The notes beneath the pieces were generated by a model. That model was given only the letters and a program-made list of their open reading frames with translations, ran no database searches and was not told where the DNA came from. A stretch of DNA of 48,339 nucleotides from Oscillospiraceae bacterium (GTDB lineage Bacteria; Bacillota; Clostridia; Oscillospirales; Oscillospiraceae): contig SVMA01000012.1 of assembly GCA_015067635.1 (NCBI GenBank), positions 1 to 48,339 on the forward strand, in the 5' to 3' direction. The position numbers were made by a program, and so were the translations under genes. Of the stretch, positions 41,727 through 48,339 are shown in pieces; position 1 is the first letter of the stretch; every line of letters starts with the position of its first letter.

Positions 41727-43595
41727 ATTAGCGACAATCATACTGATAATATGCGTGAGGGTTACAGCGCTCCTGCGGGTCCGGTTTCACAGACTGATGC
41801 AGCCATCCCCAACAAGGATGTTACCCAGCGCGTTCGCTTAGAGGATGCCGACACAGTCTCCTCTAAGCCAAATGGTTCCTCCGCGCCTAACCGGCGGAAG
41901 AAACCGCGGGGTTTTCTAAGCCGCAAGGAAAAAATCACTTTGATTTCCCTTGCTTCCGCCACTGCTGTTCTCATTATTGCGGCGATTATCCTCGTTTTGT
42001 TTGCCAATCCGGCTCCTGAGGATGACGGCTTGATCTTGAAGGGCGTTGTCGCCGCAGGTGTTAACCTGGGCGGTATGACACCCGAGGAAGCAACCACTGC
42101 CTTGGAAACCGCAACAAAGGACACCTACTCAAAGTTGGATATGACCGTTCAGGTTTTGGATTCACAGATTACTCTCTCACCGGAACAGACGGGAGCACAG
42201 CTTGACATTGCCGCAGTGGTGCGGGATGCCTACAATTATGGCCGCACCGGAAGCCGTTCTGAACGTGAGCAGGCAAAAAAGAATGCCCTTTCCAATTCAG
42301 TGATCATTCCTATTACTTCATATCTGAATTTGAACACTGCCTATATCCGCAGTGAGATCAACAAGCTGGGTGAGCAATTCAGCAGCACTCTGGAACAGGG
42401 TAAGATCACCCTTTCCGGTAATGCCCCTGCAGATTTGAATGTCCAGAACCCTGACACCACCCAGGTTTATCAAACCCTGCATATCTATGTAGGCACAGCG
42501 GAATACGGACTGGATACCAACAAGCTCTTTAATCAGGTTCTGGAATACTACAACATCAATATTTTCCAGGTAGTCGGAACCTGCAACGTCGTTGCTCCGG
42601 ATTCTCTGGATGAACAGCTGCTATCCTATTATAACGACCTTTGCAAGGAGCCCATTGACGCCAAGGTTGACCCGGTCACTTATGAAGTTACACCGGAAAT
42701 TTATGGCTACGGCTTTTATCTGGATGAAGTAAAGGATCAAATTGCTCAGACGCCCTACGGCACAACCCTTGACATACCGCTGCGTTATTTGGTTCCCAAC
42801 CTGACAGTTGAACATATTTCCGGTGACATTTTTAAGGATGTGTTGGGTGATTTCTCTTCCGCCCTGCCCTCCGACAGCAACTGGGCTGCCAATGCCACAC
42901 TGGCTTGTGAGAAGCTGAACGGAGCGATCATCAAATCCGGTGAAACCTTCTCCTTTAACGAGTATTTGGGAGAACTGACTGAGGAATTGGGCTACATAGA
43001 AGCAATGGCCTATGAAGGCAAGAATTACACCATGGTCATGGGCGGCGGTGTTACCCATGCTGCCAGCGTTCTGTACAGCTGCGTTTTGGAATCCGAGTTG
43101 GCCATTCTGGAGCATCACCACCATGCCTATGCTCCTACATTTATTGAGGTTGGTCGGGATGCCTATGTAAGCTACGGCTCCGAGGATTTCATCTTCCGCA
43201 ATTCCCGTTCTGAGCCCATTCAGATTAAGGCTACTGTGGTAAATAACAACATTCAAATTGTTATTGAAGGCACGGATAGCCGAAGCTATGAGGTTCGTTT
43301 GGATGCTACTTCCGAACCGATTGCCCCAGAAACACTGTACTACACCATGGCACCTGACAATCCCCGCGAATATGTGGACGGTCAGCAGTTGGTTGCACCG
43401 CAAAACGGTTATAAAGTAGAGCTCTATTGCTATATGTACGATAAGGAAACCGGCATATTGGATAGGTACTCCTTCCATAGTCTGCTGCAGTACGATCCCC
43501 GGGATGCCGTTGTGGTCAAAATTAAGGAACCCTCCACAAATCCTACCGACCCGAATCAACCAATTTCTCCTGCCCCTGTTACTCCGGGTATATAA
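41727..43595 (+). CDS. VanW-family membrane-anchored protein, probable AUU start
   Basis: A basic cytosolic head (NRRKKPRGFLSRKEK) is followed by one membrane segment (ISLASATAVLIIAAIILVLF) and a long extracellular part: a peptidoglycan-binding-like region (KGVVAAGVNLGGMTPEEATT) and the VanW core (SGETFSFNEYLGEL, MGGGVTHAASVLYSCVLES, then LEHHHHAYAPTFIEVGRDAYV). The only ribosome site, AGGAGAGG at 41713-41720, is 6 nt before an in-frame ATT at 41727; the first ATG is at 41751 with nothing suitable upstream. I therefore propose start at AUU 41727 (622 residues), with ATG 41751 (614 residues) as the alternative. VanW proteins lie outside the membrane and probably bind the wall; their role is not known. 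Confidence 0.85.
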   Translation: MSDNHTDNMREGYSAPAGPVSQTDAAIPNKDVTQRVRLEDADTVSSKPNGSSAPNRRKKPRGFLSRKEKITLISLASATAVLIIAAIILVLFANPAPEDDGLILKGVVAAGVNLGGMTPEEATTALETATKDTYSKLDMTVQVLDSQITLSPEQTGAQLDIAAVVRDAYNYGRTGSRSEREQAKKNALSNSVIIPITSYLNLNTAYIRSEINKLGEQFSSTLEQGKITLSGNAPADLNVQNPDTTQVYQTLHIYVGTAEYGLDTNKLFNQVLEYYNINIFQVVGTCNVVAPDSLDEQLLSYYNDLCKEPIDAKVDPVTYEVTPEIYGYGFYLDEVKDQIAQTPYGTTLDIPLRYLVPNLTVEHISGDIFKDVLGDFSSALPSDSNWAANATLACEKLNGAIIKSGETFSFNEYLGELTEELGYIEAMAYEGKNYTMVMGGGVTHAASVLYSCVLESELAILEHHHHAYAPTFIEVGRDAYVSYGSEDFIFRNSRSEPIQIKATVVNNNIQIVIEGTDSRSYEVRLDATSEPIAPETLYYTMAPDNPREYVDGQQLVAPQNGYKVELYCYMYDKETGILDRYSFHSLLQYDPRDAVVVKIKEPSTNPTDPNQPISPAPVTPGI

Positions 43596-43606
43596 TGAAT
43601 GACAAA

Positions 43607-43638
43607 AAGGCTGTTGCAGAGAATTCTGCAACAGCCTT
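43607..43638. terminator. Bidirectional terminator between VanW-family gene and DUF1934 gene
   Basis: AAGGCTGTTGCAGA, GAAT loop, TCTGCAACAGCCTT: a 14-bp perfect stem with T5 on the minus strand and a broken T-run on plus. Confidence 0.9.
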
Positions 43639-43645
43639 TCACTTT

Positions 43646-44071
43646 TTATTCGACTCTGCGGATATCTAAATGATAATCCACTGTGCCGCCTTCTGTTTTT
43701 TCGATCTCGATGTCATACACCAAATCAATACAACCGCCCTCGGGTAAAATGTCAAAGAACAGATGCCGCGTTGTCACCGTAATCATCAATGCGCCAAAAT
43801 CCAACTGATAGAGACTATCGTGGGATTTTCCCAACTGAAACTCCATCGTCGAACGCAGAGAGCCTGTCCGGGCCAAAGTAATCCGATCCTTTTCGACCCG
43901 AAAGGTAGTGGTCACTCCCTGAAGACCGGTTAGTTCACTTTCCTGATAGGTGATATTCCACCCGCCATCTAAAAATTCCATTGTACCCTCAGTCACCAAT
44001 TCCATAGAATCCGGCTCCTGATCCTGATAGGACTGCTTCCCCACTATGGAGAGCATTACTTTATGCTTCAA
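43646..44071 (-). CDS. DUF1934 (YwiB-like) beta-barrel protein
   Basis: The 141-residue protein fits DUF1934: KHKVMLSIVGKQSYQ at the start, ELVTEGTMEFLDGGWNITYQ with the conserved YxExxLTG pattern, and GALMITVTTRHLFFDILPEG with GCIDLVYDIEI in the second half. The family is lipocalin-like and has no defined function. It overlaps the end of ddl by 4 nt, so it is translated with it as the last gene of the murC-ddl operon. Confidence 0.88.
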   Translation of the reverse strand: MKHKVMLSIVGKQSYQDQEPDSMELVTEGTMEFLDGGWNITYQESELTGLQGVTTTFRVEKDRITLARTGSLRSTMEFQLGKSHDSLYQLDFGALMITVTTRHLFFDILPEGGCIDLVYDIEIEKTEGGTVDYHLDIRRVE

Positions 44072-45138
44072 TTTGTTGCCTCCATAGCCAGCTTCAGCAG
44101 TTCCTCCACCAGCTGCTGCGAGGGAATTCCACTGGCGGCAAACAGCTTAGGGTACATGGAAATGGAAGTAAAACCGGGGATGGTGTTGATTTCGTTAAAC
44201 ACCACCTCGCCATCTTCATAGGTTACAAAAAAGTCCACGCGACTCAAACCCTGGCAGCCAATCGCGGAGTAGATCCGCACTGCCGCATCTCGTACCTGCT
44301 CTGCTACATCCTCATCAATTCGGGCAGGAATATAGGCAACAGAGGTATCCGTAACGTATTTTGCATCATAATCGTAGAACTCGGCGCCGGAATCGATTTC
44401 ACCGCAGATGGAAGCTACGGGATTCTCATTGCCCATCACAGCCACCTCGATTTCACGACCGTGAATAAATTCCTCTACCAGAATTTTCGCATCATAGGTA
44501 CCGGCTTTCAACAGCCCGTCCCGCAGCGCAATCCGATCGTTTGCCTTTGACACACCCACAGATGAACCAGTCCCCGCAGGCTTAATAAAAACAGGATATT
44601 GGAATTTACCTTCCACTTGATCCAGCACCCAATCCAAGCGCGAATCCACATCCGCATTTCGCACCAGCATCCATGCAGCCTGCCGCATTCCGGCCTGATC
44701 AACAACCAGCTTTGTCAGAGTTTTGTCCATTGCAACTGCAGACGCAGCTACATGAGGCCCAACATACGGAATGCCGGCCATCTGTAACAGGCCCTGCATG
44801 GCCCCGTCTTCGCCGTTTTCACCATGAAGCACCGGAAATACCACATCGATCCATTCCCGTACCACACAGTCTCCCTCAAAGCTTAACAGCCCTTGTCCCC
44901 GCACAGGAGAGATTGCCGCACGGCGGTTTCCCTCAAAATCCTTCCACTCACCGGTAGGAAGAAGGGAGTAATCCGTTCCACCGTAGAGAATCCAATCGCC
45001 GTTCTTCGTAATGCCCACAGGGAAAACATTAAACTTTTCCGTATCCAAATTGTTCAGAACAAACTCCGCAGAACGCAGAGACACTTCATGCTCAGGGCTC
45101 ATGCCGCCAAACAATACGCAAACGCTCAATTTTTTCAT
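44068..45138 (-). CDS. ddl: D-alanine-D-alanine ligase
   Basis: The 356-residue ATP-grasp protein starts LSVCVLFGGMSPEHEVSLRS and has VFPVLHGENGEDGAMQGLLQ, FIKPAGTGSSVGVSKAND, EEFIHGREIEVAVMGNE and FNEINTIPGFTSISMYPKL. It makes the D-Ala-D-Ala dipeptide of peptidoglycan; sequence does not show a D-Lac or D-Ser variant clearly. It lies 35 bp after murC and overlaps the DUF1934 gene. Confidence 0.97.
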   Translation of the reverse strand: MKKLSVCVLFGGMSPEHEVSLRSAEFVLNNLDTEKFNVFPVGITKNGDWILYGGTDYSLLPTGEWKDFEGNRRAAISPVRGQGLLSFEGDCVVREWIDVVFPVLHGENGEDGAMQGLLQMAGIPYVGPHVAASAVAMDKTLTKLVVDQAGMRQAAWMLVRNADVDSRLDWVLDQVEGKFQYPVFIKPAGTGSSVGVSKANDRIALRDGLLKAGTYDAKILVEEFIHGREIEVAVMGNENPVASICGEIDSGAEFYDYDAKYVTDTSVAYIPARIDEDVAEQVRDAAVRIYSAIGCQGLSRVDFFVTYEDGEVVFNEINTIPGFTSISMYPKLFAASGIPSQQLVEELLKLAMEATN

Positions 45139-45173
45139 ATCAATTCCTCATTTCTGAATGGATTGAACCTACT

Positions 45174-46538
45174 TCACTCCTGAAACAGCGCCTCACCGGC
45201 TCGATAAATATCCCCTGCACCGACAGTTAATATGATATCTCCCGGCTGAGCCAGCTGTCTGATTCTTTCCGTTACTTCCGGCAGAGTTGCACAGTAATAC
45301 CCACCGGGCAACTGCTCCAACAAGTCCTTAGACGAAATGCCGATCAAATTCCGTTCCCGCGCCGCATAAATTTCCGCCAAAATTACAACATCCGGTCGTT
45401 TTAACTGCTCCAGAAAATTGTCAAAAAGAGCGTGGGTACGGGTATAGGTATGGGGCTGGAATGCAAAAATGATACGCTGATAGCCCATGGTACGTACAGC
45501 ATCTATGGTAGCCGACAGCTCACCGGGATGATGGGCGTAATCATCATAGACATCTGCACCATGATAAGTGCCCTTGAATTCCATTCGTCGACCGGCACCG
45601 CAGAAGGTCGCCAGACCCGTTTCTACCGCCTCAGCAGGAATTCCCATCATCCATGCCACACCGGCCGCAGCCAGGGCATTGAGGGCATTGTGGCGCCCGT
45701 GAACGGGCAATTCCAAATGGCAGTACACTTCCCCGTCGCACACCACATCAAACTGACGCCAGTCCGCGGACAAATTCACCGCATGAATACAGTTCTCCAC
45801 GCCAAAACCGAAGGCGGTGTATTTCATCCCCGCAAGAGCCTCTGCGGTATTTTCATCATCCCCGTTGGCAAGGATCCTATCCGTAGCCAGCTGAGCAAAC
45901 GCACGGAACGACTTTTGCACATCCGCAAGATCCTTGAAATAGTCCAGGTGATCTGCTTCAATATTGAGGATCACAGCCAGGGACGGAAAGAAATTAAGGA
46001 AGGAATCGCAATATTCACAACTTTCCAGCAGAATCGTATCCCCTTCTCCCACGCGGTGCCCCGCCTGAAGCAGCGGCAAGTAACCGCCAATCATCACAGT
46101 AGGATCTGCTTGTGCCGCCATAAGAATATGCGCCACCATTGATGTAGTTGTGGTTTTGCCATGGGTGCCGGAAACACAGATGGCATTTTTATATGCCTTC
46201 ATAATCACGCCCCATGCCTGTGCCCGTTCAAATACAGGAATACCCTGCGCCCGTGCACCGGCAATTTCCGGATTGTCATTATGTACCGCGGCAGTACGAA
46301 TGATGCAATCCGCATCTCCGATGTTTTCTGCACGGTGTCCAATTTTCACCTGGATTCCCTTTGCAATCAGCTCATCCGTAGAAACAGAGGAATTCATATC
46401 AGAACCGGATACAATCAGACCCATCCCCTGCAAAACCAGACCAAGAGGACGCATGGATACGCCGCCAATTCCAATCAGATGCACCCGTTTTCCGGGCTGT
46501 ATATATTTTTGAAGTTCTAATGTACTATGCTCCATCAT
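45174..46538 (-). CDS. murC: UDP-N-acetylmuramate-L-alanine ligase (MurC)
   Basis: The 454-residue enzyme has the N-terminal Rossmann motif VHLIGIGGVSMRPLGLVL, the ATP loop SGTHGKTTTTSMVAHIL, the Glu-rich ESCEYCDSFL region, NIEADHLDYF and YDDYAHHPGE. It adds L-Ala to UDP-MurNAc. I use ATG 46538 (GGAG upstream) rather than the GTG/ATG codons nine residues earlier. It has its own promoter with a palindrome in the spacer and leads the murC-ddl-DUF1934 operon. Confidence 0.97.
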   Translation of the reverse strand: MMEHSTLELQKYIQPGKRVHLIGIGGVSMRPLGLVLQGMGLIVSGSDMNSSVSTDELIAKGIQVKIGHRAENIGDADCIIRTAAVHNDNPEIAGARAQGIPVFERAQAWGVIMKAYKNAICVSGTHGKTTTTSMVAHILMAAQADPTVMIGGYLPLLQAGHRVGEGDTILLESCEYCDSFLNFFPSLAVILNIEADHLDYFKDLADVQKSFRAFAQLATDRILANGDDENTAEALAGMKYTAFGFGVENCIHAVNLSADWRQFDVVCDGEVYCHLELPVHGRHNALNALAAAGVAWMMGIPAEAVETGLATFCGAGRRMEFKGTYHGADVYDDYAHHPGELSATIDAVRTMGYQRIIFAFQPHTYTRTHALFDNFLEQLKRPDVVILAEIYAARERNLIGISSKDLLEQLPGGYYCATLPEVTERIRQLAQPGDIILTVGAGDIYRAGEALFQE

Positions 46539-46575
46539 TACCGTAACTCCGCTTCCCAAATTCATTAACTAATTT

Positions 46576-46604
46576 ATTATATAACATTTAGAATGTTTTT
46601 ACAA
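46576..46604 (-). promoter_or_regulatory. Promoter of murC with a palindrome in the spacer
   Basis: On the minus strand TTGTAA, 17 nt, then TATAAT. The spacer holds AACATT, TAG, AATGTT (46583-46597), an exact inverted repeat that could be an operator. A partial copy (AACAAATGTT) lies at about 46606-46615. No known regulator motif is recognised. Confidence 0.55.
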
Positions 46605-46752
46605 CAACAAATGTTAGAAATGCGGTATTATATTGTTACGAAAATATCATCGTTGTTCGTGATGCATGGGCTAGAAATCACGGTCTCTTTGGAAAAGTGC
46701 TTTCCATGTCCACGAAATATGTGATGCCGTGGGTAACTACATTCAGATTTGA

Positions 46753-48205
46753 GAGGACGATTCTACACAAAAAAATAGCAACACCGGCGAGGTCGATTCC
46801 AGTTCGACTGCGGGCGTTGCTGATGATGGGATTACTCCCAACAACAATGTAGCACAAGGGGAAGGAATTGTCAAAAGTAAATCTCTTGAGGCAATGGATA
46901 TTGATGTGGACGCCAAGACGGAATCTGTGGCACCGGCTGTTATGAAATCCGAGAGAACAAGGTCGGAATCTGACTATGTCAGTGAACGGAAAGCGCAGCA
47001 ACTAGATATCTTGCTTGAAGACAATCCTATTTGGGGAAGAAGTTTTGCGACTGGATGATGAACGCGAGGGCCAATTTGTGTGGGGAGATTTTTCGAGAGA
47101 AGATGCGGAGAATGCCCTGAAAAACAATTCTATTACGGTTTACAGTTCCCATCCAATTAGAAGCGGTACATTTGTTTCCACTTCCTATACCCAAGCGTGG
47201 GAATATGCCGGTGGCAATAAGAACAGCAAGGTATATTCTAAAGAAGTTCCTCTGGACGATGTTGCATGGATAAACGGTGACGAAGGAGAGTATGCGAAGG
47301 TCGAGGACACAGACCGGGCAGATGAGATCATCAAGCCAAGTGAGAGTGGGACGAAGAGATCGGTAAGGGACGAAATCTCCCAAGAAAAGCTCGATGCATT
47401 TATGCGAAAGAGGCCGATTAAGGCTAGCAAGAAGGATTGGGCAAAGGTTAGCGGAGCAAGAATACAGAAGTACGCAAGGAGTTCAGAAACAGATATCCCA
47501 GATGTTGATTTCTTCCTACTTGCTGAGTATAATAAACTCAACGAGGGATACACCTACATTGTTCGGAATTACGGTAGAGACGCATTTGACATCGTTGGTA
47601 AGTACCGTATAAAGCATGACATGTACCAGGCTTACGATAAGGAGATGAAATCTTATGACCCAAAAAACGGCGCAGGAAAGACTGGCGCAAGAACTGATCC
47701 GAGTGGGAGCGAGCAGGGAACTGTCCGTGGCGGTAGCGAGCATTTTGGATACAGAGGAAAACTACGAGCGAATGATTCAAGAAATGGCCAGGATGGAGCA
47801 TCCGTCAGAAAAGATACTTTTGGTAGAGGCGTTTCTGATAGCGGACGAGTAAAGAAGTCCGAGCGAGACACCGACTCCTACTCCAACCGTGCACTACTCG
47901 CCAATGCATTTGAGAGCATCACAAAGAGCAGTCCTGAGTATGAGAAGATTCAGGAGTACAAGGGGCGCATCCGAATCATCAACGAGTACGAGGAGAAACT
48001 GGCTAAACTCAATGCCGAAATCCGCAAGATTACCTTTGGCACAAAGGGCACAAGGGATATGGCAAAGCTGCGGAAATTGCAGGCAGAGGCAGCCGCTGTT
48101 GCCGCAGACATTGACCGCAACGACAGAATCCTGTTGAATATTGAAGCGGCAGAACCCTTGCAGAAAATCATTCAGCGGGAACGAAAGAAGGCTGCGCAAA
48201 CTTAA
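46753..48205 (+). pseudogene. Remnant of a phage/ICE-type large polyvalent protein gene
   Basis: Two open segments in different frames make up this degraded gene. Segment one (46753-47058) reads NTGEVDSSSTAGVADDG, then MKSERTRSESDYVSERKAQQ and LEDNPIWGRSF. Segment two opens from about 47015 in another frame and reads FGEEVLRLDDEREGQFVWGD, NNSITVYSSHPIRSGTF, DVAWINGDEGEYAKV and, at its C-terminus, KKSERDTDSYSNRALLANAF with a Lys/Glu-rich coiled end. The last part resembles the tail of large polyvalent proteins of gut Firmicute phages and conjugative elements (recognised by pattern, not by search). No start codon with a ribosome site is seen. The region before it (46605-46752) has no gene I can support. 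Confidence 0.65.
47655..47852 (+). CDS. Small ORF embedded in another frame of the remnant
   Basis: This 65-residue ORF begins MTQKTAQERLAQELIRVGAS and continues VASILDTEENYERMIQEM, with AAGGAGATGAAATCTT before ATG, a good ribosome site. It looks like a small helical phage-type protein rather than a chance frame. It overlaps fully, in another frame, the Gly/Ser/Arg-rich linker of the surrounding polyvalent-protein frame. Either this is a true nested gene or the two genes were fused during decay. The function is unknown. Confidence 0.45.
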   Translation: MTQKTAQERLAQELIRVGASRELSVAVASILDTEENYERMIQEMARMEHPSEKILLVEAFLIADE

Positions 48206-48214
48206 CTTTATGCA

Positions 48215-48246
48215 TAAAAAACGCCTCCACATTTAAGTGGAGGCGC
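48215..48246 (-). terminator. Terminator of the rRNA operon
   Basis: On the minus strand CGCCTCCAC, a 6-nt loop, GTGGAGGCG, then TTTTTT, directly downstream of the 5S rRNA. Confidence 0.9.
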
Positions 48247-48251
48247 TATTA

Positions 48252-48339
48252 ATGTCCGCATTACTTATTTTCACAGCCAGTCACCCGGCAACTATCGTCA
48301 GCGCAAATGAGCTTAACTTCTGTGTTCGGTATGGGAACA
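48252..48339 (-). rRNA. 5S ribosomal RNA, 3' part (5' end outside window)
   Basis: On the minus strand the edge sequence starts TGTTCCCATACCGAACACAG, followed by AAGTTAAGCTC, the most conserved section of 5S rRNA, and ends TGTGAAAATAAGTAATGCGG. The 5' third is beyond the right edge. The 3' end is placed by analogy and could be off by a few bases. 23S and 16S should lie to the right. Confidence 0.92.

Noticed and set aside
42621..43631. 336-codon open frame on the minus strand
   Set aside because: Antisense to the VanW-family gene and overlaps its terminator.
46640..46860. Open frame reading NHGLFGKVLSMSTKYVMPWV on the plus strand
   Set aside because: It has no start signal, overlaps the better-supported remnant frame and ends early; too weak to list.

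Overview
The window is a chromosomal piece of a spore-forming, low-to-medium GC Clostridia-type Firmicute, most likely a gut Oscillospirales/Ruminococcaceae relative (inference). The grounds are spoIIGA-sigE, Rex, DUF951, DUF1934, a VanW-family protein, a HrcA-type CIRCE operator on htpG, strong AGGAGG ribosome sites and TTGACA/TATAAT promoters. Most of it is dense housekeeping chromosome. The two ends are accessory DNA.

Left end (1-3.7 kb): the 3' end of a large RHS/YD-repeat polymorphic toxin gene with its C-terminal tip and a probable immunity gene, then a displaced second RHS tip with another toxin domain and another immunity gene, then a third, badly degraded RHS core fragment. A tRNA-Leu gene on the opposite strand closes this island.

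Core (4-33.7 kb): an FTR-like Cys protein, a YgiQ radical SAM protein, a two-OB-fold SSB-like protein converging on feoAB, nth plus a SpoVB/MATE-like flippase, pepD, secG, prfB, two small membrane proteins, prfC with a tiny upstream ORF, a GT2 glycosyltransferase, murA-rsmF-like-vanZ-like, rex, the sporulation pair sigE/spoIIGA, DUF951-rarA, a sodium-pump decarboxylase beta/gamma pair, a histidine phosphatase, and an operon of three tandem TIM-barrel sugar-phosphate epimerase paralogues (the first broken) followed by a HAD phosphatase, asnA and an MFS transporter.

Right part (33.7-48.3 kb): tRNA-Ala whose 3' end is duplicated 155 bp downstream around a nest of palindromes, DUF1653, CIRCE-controlled htpG, prs-pth-mfd, a VanW-family protein that seems to start at AUU, the murC-ddl-DUF1934 cell-wall operon, a decayed phage/ICE-type polyvalent-protein gene, and the 3' part of a 5S rRNA gene at the edge, which implies an rRNA operon just outside the window.

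Functional themes are cell wall (murA, murC, ddl, vanW, flippase), translation (prfB, prfC, pth, two tRNAs, 5S), DNA maintenance (nth, rarA, mfd, SSB-like), redox/iron (rex, feoAB, FTR-like) and sporulation. No CRISPR array or intact transposase was seen. The least explained items are the RHS tip array, the short leader ORF before prfC, the tRNA-Ala repeat, the AUU start, and an embedded second reading frame in the right-hand remnant.
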